Positions 20,259 to 28,972 of a DNA stretch of 39,959 nt are shown here, piece by piece. The DNA is from Gammaproteobacteria bacterium (GTDB lineage Bacteria; Pseudomonadota; Gammaproteobacteria; SZUA-229), in contig JABDRN010000134.1 of assembly GCA_013041745.1 (NCBI GenBank), forward strand, positions 1 through 39,959, read 5' to 3'. Within the stretch, counting starts at the first letter, position 1. Every line of letters starts with the position of its first letter. The notes under the pieces were generated by a model. That model had not been told where the DNA came from. It ran no database searches and saw nothing but the letters and a program-made list of their open reading frames with translations. The position numbers and the translations under genes are program-made.

Positions 20259-21089
20259 ATGCCAGAACCAATGGACCGATATGCCGTTTTTGGCAACCCG
20301 ATCAAACATAGCAGATCCCCACAGATACACAGTCTGTTTGCAAAACAGACAGGTCAGGAACTGGTTTATACGGCCGAGCTTGCAGAGATAGGCGATTTCG
20401 ATTCTGCTGTTAGACGCTTCATCGAAAACCACGGCAAGGGGTTGAATGTCACCGTGCCGTTCAAGGAAGATGCATGGCGGCTCGCAGATCGGCATAGCGA
20501 GCGAGCCAAACGTGCAGGCGCCGTCAACACTTTGAAGCTCGAGAAAGATGGCAGCCTTTATGGCGATACCACAGACGGCGTCGGCCTTGTCAACGACCTG
20601 GTGCAGAACCATCATATCCAGTTAAAAGATAAAAAAATATTGATCATCGGCGCCGGTGGCGCGGTACGCGGCGTACTGGAAGCCATACTGCGTCAGCAGC
20701 CAGCCTCGTTGCTGGTGGCCAATCGCACGGCAGACAAAGCTATTCGACTATCGAGTGATTTTTCAGGCCTTGGCAACATCAGCGGTTGCGGCCTGGATGA
20801 GATTGATAACAAACGTTTCGATATCGTCATCAATGGCACATCAGCCAGCCTGCAAGGTGAGCTGCCAGCGATACCCGAAACGGTGTTCGATGAACACGCC
20901 TGCAGTTACGATATGATGTATGCCAGTGAAGCAACTGTTTTCATGCGTTGGTCAAAAGACAATGGTGCAACATTTGTCTTCGATGGACTAGGTATGCTGG
21001 TGGAACAGGCAGCGGAAGCTTTTTATATATGGCGTAGCATCAGACCCGAAACAACCGTAGTTATCGAACAGATACGCGATAGCTTATAA
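20259..21089 (+). CDS. aroE: Shikimate dehydrogenase (NADP+)
   Basis: Reduces 3-dehydroshikimate to shikimate in aromatic amino acid synthesis. In 276 residues: substrate motif FGNPIKHSRSP (11-21), catalytic K69 in NVTVPFK, N90 and D106 of the active site, NADP-binding GAGGA (131-135) and NRTADKA (NRT loop, NADP preference). C-terminal GLGMLVEQAAEAF is also typical. An alternative ATG at 20271 (MDRYAVFGNP) gives the usual N-terminus and cannot be excluded. It lies downstream of hemB and is convergent with the second GGDEF/EAL gene, 43 bases away. Confidence 0.96.
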   Translation: MPEPMDRYAVFGNPIKHSRSPQIHSLFAKQTGQELVYTAELAEIGDFDSAVRRFIENHGKGLNVTVPFKEDAWRLADRHSERAKRAGAVNTLKLEKDGSLYGDTTDGVGLVNDLVQNHHIQLKDKKILIIGAGGAVRGVLEAILRQQPASLLVANRTADKAIRLSSDFSGLGNISGCGLDEIDNKRFDIVINGTSASLQGELPAIPETVFDEHACSYDMMYASEATVFMRWSKDNGATFVFDGLGMLVEQAAEAFYIWRSIRPETTVVIEQIRDSL

Positions 21090-21132
21090 GCGATCATGGC
21101 ATCGGCTGGCCATCAGGAGATGCTTCGTCAGT

Positions 21133-23046
21133 TCAGTTTGCGTCTTCTAAAAACGCATTAAACATCGAGGCGTTCAGTGGCTTGCTGATCAGGAAGCCCT
21201 GGATGGTATCACATCCAAGCCTGGTCAAAAGGTCTAGCGCAGACTGATTTTCCACACCTTCGGCAACGACACTTAAGCCCAGGTTGTGAGCTAGTTCGAT
21301 GGTCGAGTGCACCACCGCTTCATCATCTTTGTTATCGACCATCTCTTTTATAAATGTCTGATCGATCTTTAACTCGCTGACCGGCAAACGCCGCAACCGG
21401 CTTAATGACGAATAACCCGTACCATAATCGTCGATCGATAGTTCTACACCGAGCGAACAGATATGCTCCAGCACTTCAGCCAGGCGGTCAAACTCTGACA
21501 GAAAAAGGTTTTCTGTGATCTCGAAAGTCAGCAGCTCGCCATCACTCTCGGTTCTGATTATCTGATCGATCTTTTCGATAAATTCCGGATGCATCAATGT
21601 CTGGGGCGACAGGTTAACGGCTACCCGCATGATACTGAAGCCGCTCTTCCACTCTTTCGCCTGCGCAAGCGCGGTTTCGATAGCCCAGTATGTATACTCA
21701 TCGATCAGACCATTCTGTTCCAGCACCCGTATAAAAATGTTTGGCGGTACCTGGCCGCGTTCTTTACAGTACCAGCGCCCGAGAGCCTCCGCAGCTATCA
21801 ACTGCCCGGTCTGAGCACTGATCTTTGGCTGGTAGTGAAGTTCAAACTGTTTTTCATCGAGCGCCTTACGGACGTCGGCGACCATCGCCAGGTGCCCCTG
21901 CGCCAGGTGATCATCTTCAGGGTCATAGACACGAATCTTTATACTATTGTTCTTGGCTTCGTACATCGCGAAATCGACGTGACTCAACAGGTTGCTGATA
22001 GATCGCCCATGTTCAGGATACAGAGCAACACCGACACTTGCGTTCACATGAATAACGTTTTCCTTGATGGCGAAGGTATCTTTCAGACGAGCAAGGAAGC
22101 GCTCGGCACGTTTGACCGCCCTCTTCCTGTCATGCTCGGGCAACACCACGATAAACTCATCACCGCCTAGTCTTGCCAGTGTCTCGGTATGGTAAACCTC
22201 ATCACCAAAACGATGTGCGATCTCACTCAACAGTCTGTCACCATGATCATGGCCCAGGGTATCATTGATATCTTTAAAACTGTCGATATCGATCAGCAGT
22301 ATCGCTATGGAACTATCATTACTTTCTGCGTTATTTATATCGCGCGTCAGGCGGTCATAAAATAAGGAGCGATTGGGCAAGGCAGTGACGGAGTCATACA
22401 AAGAGAGATATTCCAGCTCTTTGCTGCTATCGATGAGCTGCTTATTCAGATTTTCCAGCTTGAGCCGATAGTCTTCATTTAACTCATGTGAGATTTCGAT
22501 GCTTTTTACAGCCATCGCGTTTTCGATGGCGACTGAAACGATACTGGCGAACAACTGTAATAAATTTAAATCTTTTTTACCGAAACTGGAGCCATCCAGC
22601 TTATTCAGCCCGGCTATACCGCCTAAAAACTGGTGCTTGCCCTGCAGGGGCACCAGGATCATATTGCCTGCTTCCTTCTCCCAGCGATTCTTTTCTTCAT
22701 CACTGAGCTCATCCATCATACCTAGCCACCAGGGCTTATTATGTTTCCATACCCAGCCGCAGACACCGAACTCCAGCGGCAGTGATTGACCGACGATGTC
22801 GCTGGAATTATTTCCAGAACCACCGCGGTAAGTATAGGTTTCATTATTATCATCTAATATCGGAATCAATACTGTTTCAGCACTGATCAGCTCACGCGCA
22901 CGTTCAGAAACGATCTTGAATATCTTTTCCAGATCGAATTCACTGCCGATCTCGGTGAACGTTTCCTGCAATAAATCAATCTCAGTCTCCTTATCACGGA
23001 GGCTCTGACCGAGATCTATTATATTCGACGAGTTTCCGTTTTCCAT
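21133..23046 (-). CDS. GAF-GGDEF-EAL cyclic-di-GMP turnover protein
   Basis: 637 residues from the chosen ATG; the frame opens at a TTG (23073), nine residues further up. Domains: GAF sensor (about 25-178), a coiled connecting helix (180-215), GGDEF (215-375), EAL (385-637). The GGDEF motif (294-298) is intact but the inhibitory RxxD is absent (YHTE at that position). The EAL domain is complete: EALGRW (420-425), NLS, TEN, DDYGTG, KIDQTF, AEGVE and QGFLISKP. Both activities are possible and phosphodiesterase activity is well supported. No signal peptide or membrane segment is seen, so it acts in the cytoplasm. The GAF ligand is unknown. It stands alone between aroE and the carbonic-anhydrase-like gene. 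Confidence 0.93.
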   Translation of the reverse strand: MENGNSSNIIDLGQSLRDKETEIDLLQETFTEIGSEFDLEKIFKIVSERARELISAETVLIPILDDNNETYTYRGGSGNNSSDIVGQSLPLEFGVCGWVWKHNKPWWLGMMDELSDEEKNRWEKEAGNMILVPLQGKHQFLGGIAGLNKLDGSSFGKKDLNLLQLFASIVSVAIENAMAVKSIEISHELNEDYRLKLENLNKQLIDSSKELEYLSLYDSVTALPNRSLFYDRLTRDINNAESNDSSIAILLIDIDSFKDINDTLGHDHGDRLLSEIAHRFGDEVYHTETLARLGGDEFIVVLPEHDRKRAVKRAERFLARLKDTFAIKENVIHVNASVGVALYPEHGRSISNLLSHVDFAMYEAKNNSIKIRVYDPEDDHLAQGHLAMVADVRKALDEKQFELHYQPKISAQTGQLIAAEALGRWYCKERGQVPPNIFIRVLEQNGLIDEYTYWAIETALAQAKEWKSGFSIMRVAVNLSPQTLMHPEFIEKIDQIIRTESDGELLTFEITENLFLSEFDRLAEVLEHICSLGVELSIDDYGTGYSSLSRLRRLPVSELKIDQTFIKEMVDNKDDEAVVHSTIELAHNLGLSVVAEGVENQSALDLLTRLGCDTIQGFLISKPLNASMFNAFLEDAN

Positions 23047-23220
23047 ATATAACTGGACCAAATCCAATGACAATCAATAGCTTACATATAATTATTACTC
23101 GAAGTATAGTTCATATGAGGGAGAAAAGTCGTTAAATACGTCGTAAAATTGACAGCTTTATGACATGCCATAAGTACAACAGAAGTTGCCGTGTGCAACG
23201 TGTATGGATTAAAAAAACCT

Positions 23221-23751
23221 TTATTCTGCGTGTCGATTTTTAAGCTTCACATAATGCTGTGCTGAATACTTGAGAAATTCTTTTTCCCTGTCAGACAATT
23301 CCCGTACCTTTTTAACCGGACTACCCAGCCACATAAAACCACCTTCAAGCACCTTATTAGGCGGCACCAGGCTGCCAGCACCGACCATGGCACCAGACTG
23401 TATGACAGCCCCATCGAGCACCACCGAGCCCATGCCGATAAGGCATAGATCCTCTATGGTACAAGCATGCAAGACGACGTTATGGCCAACGGTAACATCA
23501 TCACCGACCGTCAGTTTGTTACCGCCCGGGGCAAATTCACTATCATGCGTCACATGCAGGATACTGCCGTCCTGTATATTACTGCGAGCTCCGATGCTGA
23601 TCGAATGGATATCTCCCCGTACTGAACAGCAGGGCCATATCGAACTATCTTCGCCGATGTTCACATTACCAGTGACAACCGCACTTTCATCAACAAAAAC
23701 TGAGTCCGCCAACTGCGGGGAATAATCTTCAAAGCTACGTATATTTTTCAT
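23221..23751 (-). CDS. Gamma-carbonic-anhydrase-like hexapeptide protein (YrdA type)
   Basis: 176-residue left-handed beta-helix protein made of hexapeptide repeats, with a C-terminal helix. Candidate zinc ligands are kept: H66 in ILHVTHD, and H90 and H95 in [10 protein letters not shown], the spacing of the gamma-carbonic anhydrase family. RGD (45-47) and the GSxV-type turns are also typical. Members include E. coli YrdA (next to aroE there too), PaaY and CaiE; true carbonic anhydrase activity is unproven for most. It is monocistronic here, with a start ATG close to the N-terminus of homologues. Confidence 0.9.
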   Translation of the reverse strand: MKNIRSFEDYSPQLADSVFVDESAVVTGNVNIGEDSSIWPCCSVRGDIHSISIGARSNIQDGSILHVTHDSEFAPGGNKLTVGDDVTVGHNVVLHACTIEDLCLIGMGSVVLDGAVIQSGAMVGAGSLVPPNKVLEGGFMWLGSPVKKVRELSDREKEFLKYSAQHYVKLKNRHAE

Positions 23752-23853
23752 GCTCGATCTGTATATTTAAATGGTTTTATAAAGACAAAAACTATACCAC
23801 CTTCTCGACCTGAGAGAATAAATACACATCAGAATCAGGTAAAATCCCGATTA

Positions 23854-25008
23854 ATGACTTCATCAGCCAACCTTGCCAGCGCGATTTCGACCTTACTGCC
23901 AAAGACAAAAATGTACTGGCGGCGAAGCAGCTCTGCGCTGCTGCTTTTTATCAGCGCCATCTTTTTTCACGCCAGGATCACGATAGACACGATTGGCCGC
24001 TTACTCAAGTCCCTGGTGAGACGGCTGGACCGGTTGCTGGGCTATATCGCACGCCACCCGCTGCTCGATAAAGCCGAGTCCATATATCGGGAAGCCGAAA
24101 GAAAGACAAAGCATCTGCAAGTAACGATAAAACAATCGAGGGTATACCATAAGGCTGTTGTCTATGCACAACTCGTGCGACTGGACAAGCCGATCGGTAT
24201 CCTGCTGCTGCTGTGGCCTACCCTGATCGCATTATGGGTCGCTGCCGAAGGCTGGCCGGACACACTGGTACTGATCGTCTTCATCTCAGGCGTCATCCTG
24301 ATGCGATCTGCCGGTTGCGCGATCAACGATTATGCAGACCGGGATATCGATAACAAAGTCAAACGTACCAGGCAACGTCCACTGACTTCTGGAAAGATCA
24401 GCGAGAAAGAAGCCTTAATGGTATTCGCCTCGCTCAGCCTGATGGCCTTTGCACTGGTACTGCTGATGAATGAGCTGACCATCTGGATGTCGCTGGCTGG
24501 CGTCATCCTTGCTGCCAGCTACCCGTTCATGAAACGTTATCATTACCTTCCCCAGGTACATCTCGGTGCTGCCTTTGGCTGGGCCGCACCGATGGCGTAT
24601 ACCGCGCAGGCAAACGAGCTGACCACCATCACCTGGCTGATCTTTCTTGCCACCGTGTTATGGGCAACAGCTTATGACACTATGTATGCCATGGTCGATT
24701 ATGACGACGACATCAAGATCGGCGTTAAATCTACAGCGATCTTATTTGGTAACCAGGATCGCCTGATCATCGGCATCATACAGCTGTTACTGATCCTGAA
24801 CCTGGTACTTATCGGTCATCGCGCAGAGTTGAGCGGATTTTATTACCTCGGAGTAAGCGCCGCCTGCCTGTTTGCCATCTACCAGCAATACCTGATCAAG
24901 GACAGGGACCGTGATAACTGCTTCAAGGCCTTTTTGAATAACAACTGGTTTGGTATGGTGATTTTTATCGGTGTACTTCTGGACTATCAGTTTGCAGATA
25001 CCATTTAA
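23854..25008 (+). CDS. ubiA: 4-hydroxybenzoate polyprenyltransferase UbiA with long N-terminal extension
   Basis: Integral membrane prenyltransferase of ubiquinone synthesis, joining 4-hydroxybenzoate to a polyprenyl diphosphate. The canonical enzyme begins about residue 104 ([19 protein letters not shown]) and then matches E. coli UbiA. The first Asp motif is NDYADRD (158-164) and the second is the Asp cluster around 282-287 (MVDYDDDI), with eight or so hydrophobic helices. Total length is 384 against about 290 usually. The extra ~100 residues contain one hydrophobic stretch (about 27-40) and a basic, helical, amphipathic segment. No ubiC is adjacent. The stop overlaps the convergent comF stop by 4 bases. 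Function is firm; the true start is less so. Confidence 0.93.
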   Translation: MTSSANLASAISTLLPKTKMYWRRSSSALLLFISAIFFHARITIDTIGRLLKSLVRRLDRLLGYIARHPLLDKAESIYREAERKTKHLQVTIKQSRVYHKAVVYAQLVRLDKPIGILLLLWPTLIALWVAAEGWPDTLVLIVFISGVILMRSAGCAINDYADRDIDNKVKRTRQRPLTSGKISEKEALMVFASLSLMAFALVLLMNELTIWMSLAGVILAASYPFMKRYHYLPQVHLGAAFGWAAPMAYTAQANELTTITWLIFLATVLWATAYDTMYAMVDYDDDIKIGVKSTAILFGNQDRLIIGIIQLLLILNLVLIGHRAELSGFYYLGVSAACLFAIYQQYLIKDRDRDNCFKAFLNNNWFGMVIFIGVLLDYQFADTI

Positions 25009-25712
25009 CATCTCAGCGGGGCACGTGCGATAGTCAGGACACCGACCCTCATCACACCATTGTTCTTTAACAGCCTGGCTAACTCATCCACCGTGGCACC
25101 GGTGGTCATGACATCATCGATGATCAACACATGCTCATAAGCTATCGTACGCACCACTGCAAAAGCACCTTTGAGATTCTTCTTGCGCAGCTTCGCATCG
25201 AGCCCGGTCTGTGCAGACGTGCGGCGATGCCTGGCTACCGCATCGTATTCGACAGGGATACCTGACTTCTTCGCCATCACTCGAGAAATCTCTATCGACT
25301 GGTTAAAGCCGCGCTGGCGTAAGCGTGAATCATGTAATGCTACCGGCAAAAGGCAGTCAGGTGACTCCCCTGTCTGCAGCAGCCTGGCCCATAACATCTC
25401 GCCGATACTCCGTGCATGACTGATCTTTTCACCGAACTTGAGCTGGTGCACCATCCCGATGACGCTGCCTTCATAACGAAACAGGCTATGCGCATAATCA
25501 AAAGCAGGTGCCTTGCTGATACAGCGGCCGCATAAAATGCTATTACCCAGCTCTTCCGGCAATGGTAGCGCACAACGCTGACAGCAACTTTCATTATGCG
25601 GTAACGAGGTATAACATTCAGGGCATAACTCGATGACCTGATGCAGCGCTTTTTGACAGAGAATACACCTTGAAGGAAACAGGTGTGACAATAACTTATG
25701 CGCAAGTTCCAT
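25005..25712 (-). CDS. ComF family protein (phosphoribosyltransferase fold)
   Basis: 235 residues from the ATG at 25712, which has a GGAAGAG ribosome-binding site; a further ATG 11 codons upstream overlaps the bioB region and looks less likely. The N-terminus has a zinc-finger-like set of CxxC pairs (C16/C19, C30/C33, C44/C47, C61/C64). The C-terminal part is a phosphoribosyltransferase domain with the PRPP loop [13 protein letters not shown]. ComF proteins are needed for DNA uptake in transformable species, in association with PriA. Gammaproteobacterial members next to biotin genes are also called GntX/YhgH. Divergent from bioB, and tail-to-tail with ubiA. Confidence 0.9.
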   Translation of the reverse strand: MELAHKLLSHLFPSRCILCQKALHQVIELCPECYTSLPHNESCCQRCALPLPEELGNSILCGRCISKAPAFDYAHSLFRYEGSVIGMVHQLKFGEKISHARSIGEMLWARLLQTGESPDCLLPVALHDSRLRQRGFNQSIEISRVMAKKSGIPVEYDAVARHRRTSAQTGLDAKLRKKNLKGAFAVVRTIAYEHVLIIDDVMTTGATVDELARLLKNNGVMRVGVLTIARAPLRC

Positions 25713-25782
25713 TTTGGCTACTCTTCCGTGTAGTGTAAAATGCATTGATTACAAACAGCAAGATAACCTAAAACGACTCAAT

Positions 25783-26793
25783 ATGCCAGAATCTGATAAC
25801 CCGGAAGTACGAAATGACTGGTCAAAACAGGAGATCAGCAGCCTGTTCGAACTACCTTTCAATGACCTGTTATTCCAGGCACAGACGATTCATCGCCAGC
25901 ACTTCGACCCGAACCAGGTCCAGGTCAGCACCCTGCTAAGCATAAAAACCGGTGCCTGCCCGGAAGACTGCGGTTATTGCTCGCAGAGCGCACGTAATGA
26001 TGCAGAGCTGGAGCGTGAGCGGCTGTTACCGCTGGATGAAGTCGTGGAACAGGCACAGCTAGCCAGGGACAACGGCGCCAGCCGTTTCTGTATGGGTGCT
26101 GCCTGGCGCAACCCGACAGACAAAAACCTCGACAAGGTCATCGACATGATCATCGCGGTAAAAGGCCTGGGCCTGGAAACCTGCGTCACCCTGGGTATGT
26201 TAACCAACGAACAGACAAAACGTCTGAAAGATGCCGGCCTGGATTACTATAACCATAACCTGGACACATCACCCGAATACTATGGCGACATAATCACCAC
26301 GCGTACCTACCAGGACCGGCTCGACACGCTACAGCACGTAAGAGAAGCAAATATAAATGTCTGCAGTGGCGGCATCATCGGCATGGGCGAAAAGAAAGAA
26401 GACCGGGTCTCCTTGCTGCAGCAGCTGGCCAACCTGCCGCAACACCCGGAGAGCGTACCGATCAACATGCTGGTCCAGGTAGAAGGAACGCCTTTACATG
26501 GTGTCGAGAAGCTCGACGCACTGGACTTTATCCGTACCATCGCGGTCGCCAGGATCATGATGCCGACATCTTATGTCCGCCTCTCAGCCGGCCGCACCGA
26601 GATGTCAGATGAAACCCAGGCGCTGTGCTTCTTTGCCGGCGCCAATTCAATTTTTTACGGCGACAAGCTGCTGACCACAGACAATCCGGACCAGGATCAC
26701 GACCAGTTACTGTTCGACAGGCTGGGTCTGAAAAAAGCACATGCCAACATCACGCAAGAAACCACCAGGCAGCCTGCTTGCGGCTGCGCCTGA
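25783..26793 (+). CDS. bioB: Biotin synthase
   Basis: Radical SAM enzyme that inserts sulfur into dethiobiotin. 336 residues from the ATG chosen here. The frame extends upstream to 25714, but the extra 23 residues overlap the comF start and are unlike the family. The radical SAM cluster cysteines are C59, C63 and C66 (ACPEDCGYC). The family blocks [20 protein letters not shown] and RLSAGR are clear, and the C-terminus ends in a Cys-rich tail (PACGCA) as in many homologues. A weak promoter candidate (TTGGCT, 16 bases, TAAAAT at 25736-25741) lies between comF and bioB. bioF follows after 30 bases in the same frame. Confidence 0.96.
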   Translation: MPESDNPEVRNDWSKQEISSLFELPFNDLLFQAQTIHRQHFDPNQVQVSTLLSIKTGACPEDCGYCSQSARNDAELERERLLPLDEVVEQAQLARDNGASRFCMGAAWRNPTDKNLDKVIDMIIAVKGLGLETCVTLGMLTNEQTKRLKDAGLDYYNHNLDTSPEYYGDIITTRTYQDRLDTLQHVREANINVCSGGIIGMGEKKEDRVSLLQQLANLPQHPESVPINMLVQVEGTPLHGVEKLDALDFIRTIAVARIMMPTSYVRLSAGRTEMSDETQALCFFAGANSIFYGDKLLTTDNPDQDHDQLLFDRLGLKKAHANITQETTRQPACGCA

Positions 26794-26823
26794 TCAGTCG
26801 ATAGACATGGCTCGGTTCAAGGT

Positions 26824-27990
26824 TTGAAAGACCTCAGTAAAGCACTCGCCGAGAGAAAGCAGCAGTTTCGTTACCGAACTCGCCGCATAACTAAAAGCCC
26901 GCAGCAGATCGAGATGATCATCGATGACAGTAAGGTCATCAGTTTCTGCAGCAATGATTATCTCGGCCTGGCAAACCACCCGCGGCTAAAGCAGGCAATG
27001 ATAGAGGCCGTCGAACACTACGGTGTCGGCAGTGGCGCCGCACATCTGGTCAACGGCCACAGCAGCGCACATCACCAGCTGGAAGAGGAGCTGGCCGACT
27101 TTTGCGGTTATCCTCGAGCCATTCTATTCTCTACCGGCTACATGGCTAACCTTGGTCTGTGCCAGGCGCTGCTCGATAAAAACGATCATGTTTTTGAAGA
27201 TCGTCTAAACCATGCTTCATTGCTCGATGGCGGCCTGATCAGCGGTGCACGTCTACAGCGATACCTGCACAATGATGTATCCAGTCTGCAAAAAAAACTG
27301 GCAAAGTTAAACGCTGACGATACAGAGAAGCTAGTACTCACCGATGGTGTTTTCAGCATGGATGGCGATATCGCCAGGCTAGCTGAACTATCGGTCGCCT
27401 GCAGAGAATCAGCAAGCTGGCTGATGGTTGATGATGCACATGGTTTTGGCACCCTGGGAGAGACCGGCAAAGGCAGCTTACAGTATTTTTCTCTGACGGC
27501 CGATGACGTACCGGTGTATATGGCAACACTGGGCAAGGCAATGGGTACAGCCGGCGCGTTTATCGCAGGCAGTGAAGAACTGATCGAGACTATCATCCAG
27601 CAGGCGCGCACCTATATCTATACCACGGCGATGCCGGCCGCGATAGCCGAAGCCACGCGTTGCAGCCTGAACATCATCCAGACGGAACCACAACACCTGC
27701 AGAACCTGAACAACAATATCGACTATTTTAAAACCTGTTGCAAGGAAGCCGAGCTAAACGTGGAAAACAGTCTGACGGCAATACAGCCACTGCTTATCGG
27801 TGACGACCAGAAAGCGATCGATCTGAGTCAGAAGCTATTTGATAAAGGTTTTCTGGTAACTGCGATCCGGCCACCGACCGTACCACAGGGCACCTCGCGC
27901 CTGAGGATTACCCTGTCAGCAAAACACCAGCGAGATCATATAGAACAGTTGATCGAAACACTCAGCCAGTTACTCGATCAACCACAGTAG
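26824..27990 (+). CDS. bioF: 8-amino-7-oxononanoate synthase
   Basis: PLP enzyme that condenses pimeloyl-ACP/CoA with alanine in biotin synthesis. The 388 residues carry SNDYLGLA (43-50), the glycine-rich GVGSGAAHLVNG (67-78), DDAHG (203-207) and the PLP lysine K238 in ATLGKAMG. The start is a TTG: the frame has no ATG between the bioB stop and the conserved N-terminus. A 6-codon ATG frame at 26807-26827 ends in a TGA that overlaps this TTG, which could couple translation. bioH, bioC and bioD are not in the window and may lie elsewhere, since the next gene is on the opposite strand. Confidence 0.95.
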   Translation: MKDLSKALAERKQQFRYRTRRITKSPQQIEMIIDDSKVISFCSNDYLGLANHPRLKQAMIEAVEHYGVGSGAAHLVNGHSSAHHQLEEELADFCGYPRAILFSTGYMANLGLCQALLDKNDHVFEDRLNHASLLDGGLISGARLQRYLHNDVSSLQKKLAKLNADDTEKLVLTDGVFSMDGDIARLAELSVACRESASWLMVDDAHGFGTLGETGKGSLQYFSLTADDVPVYMATLGKAMGTAGAFIAGSEELIETIIQQARTYIYTTAMPAAIAEATRCSLNIIQTEPQHLQNLNNNIDYFKTCCKEAELNVENSLTAIQPLLIGDDQKAIDLSQKLFDKGFLVTAIRPPTVPQGTSRLRITLSAKHQRDHIEQLIETLSQLLDQPQ

Positions 27991-27995
27991 CAAAT

Positions 27996-28691
27996 TTACT
28001 TGCCTACGATATAACGCTCATCATCGAAGGTAGCGACCCACGCCGGCCGATATACCACAAAGATACTGACCAGCATGCCGGTAACGAACATCTCCGGAAA
28101 CATGAACAACGGTGTGTATAGCAATGACTCTTCGATCAACTTCGCCAACGGATAAGCGTCCACCAGCGCCAGCAGGATGATCGAAACCAGGCGGCTCGCT
28201 GCAACTGCGATGCCAGCGCCAAAGAAGGCCACCACGAATATATAGATAAAAAAATTATCCGGCAAAAATCTCTGAGACAACTTCAGAATACCAAAGCTGA
28301 AACTCACGGGGATAATAATACTCAAAACACCATTTGCACCGAGGCTGACCAGCTCATTATGCTGCAGCAGCACCGAGGCCAGCATGATAATGCTGAGACC
28401 GATGATCGCCAGCGGCCAGCCGAACATCAGGGTGAACAATGTCGCTCCGAGGTGATGAAAACCAAGACCCGGCGAAACCCCTGCTTTTACCCCCCATAGC
28501 AAAAACAGCATGACCATCGCACCGAAGAAGACATGCTGGCCGGAAACATCCTCGAGGAACTTCTTGAATGATATCTTTGATATCGCATACATCAGAATGA
28601 TAACGAACGATGCATTCAGCAGCCATAAAACGGATGCCGGCATCAATGCCGCAGGGATATGCAGGCCGATTAACCAGTTTGTATCTATCAT
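27996..28691 (-). CDS. CbiM-like energy-coupling-factor transporter substrate subunit (orphan)
   Basis: 231 residues from the ATG at 28691; a TTG three codons upstream is the alternative. The N-terminus (TNWLIGLHIPAALMPASVLW) is in the style of CbiM/NikM, in which a His near the N-terminus binds the metal. About six or seven hydrophobic segments follow, including GFHHLGATLFTLMFGWPLAI, a family signature. CbiM proteins take up Co2+ or Ni2+ together with CbiN, CbiQ and CbiO. None of these partners is in the window, so this is a solitary member, a form common in gammaproteobacteria whose substrate is not established. It is convergent with bioF, 5 bases apart. Confidence 0.8.
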   Translation of the reverse strand: MIDTNWLIGLHIPAALMPASVLWLLNASFVIILMYAISKISFKKFLEDVSGQHVFFGAMVMLFLLWGVKAGVSPGLGFHHLGATLFTLMFGWPLAIIGLSIIMLASVLLQHNELVSLGANGVLSIIIPVSFSFGILKLSQRFLPDNFFIYIFVVAFFGAGIAVAASRLVSIILLALVDAYPLAKLIEESLLYTPLFMFPEMFVTGMLVSIFVVYRPAWVATFDDERYIVGK

Positions 28692-28753
28692 CTTAATCAA
28701 AACACTTTAAACAACAATAACCGCGGTACAACCGAAAAATAAACTATATTATC

Positions 28754-28882
28754 CGTCATTTCGATAACTACAGGGAAGTAAGTAGTAGAACAACGCAGGG
28801 GCAGTTGTCGAGCGTAGCGTGGCAATCTTTTTAAGCGACTGTATCGCCTGCATGAGATTGCCACGCTACGCTCGCAATGACG
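28754..28882. repeat. Palindromic MITE-like repeat element
   Basis: A perfect 20-base inverted repeat (28809-28828, CGAGCGTAGCGTGGCAATCT, and its complement at 28855-28874) encloses a 26-base spacer. Outer 7-base complementary ends CGTCATT (28754-28760) and AATGACG (28876-28882) lie outside it. The right arm continues without interruption to its end (CGCTCGCAATGACG), but the left arm has about 48 extra bases between CGTCATT and CGAGCG. It resembles the dispersed GTCATTGCGAGCG-type palindromes seen in many bacterial genomes. No coding capacity. Confidence 0.75.
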
Positions 28883-28924
28883 TTACAGATACCCGGTAGC
28901 TGTACGCTAATAGTTTAAGCATAA

Positions 28925-28951
28925 AAAAGCCGGCTCATTGGGCCGGCTTTT
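28925..28951 (-). terminator. Rho-independent terminator of fusA2
   Basis: 10-base-pair stem AAAAGCCGGC / GCCGGCTTTT with a 7-base loop (TCATTGG), 22 bases past the EF-G stop. On the minus strand the stem runs into a T-run. The stem bases are identical to those of the terminator at 18552-18575. Confidence 0.85.
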
Positions 28952-28972
28952 CTAAACGATTCAAAGCAGAGC

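Noticed and set aside
25734-25753. Dyad TGTAA-10 bases-TTACA between comF and bioB, considered as a BirA operator
   Set aside because: The BirA operator has longer arms and about 22 bases between these cores; the spacing and the flanks do not fit.
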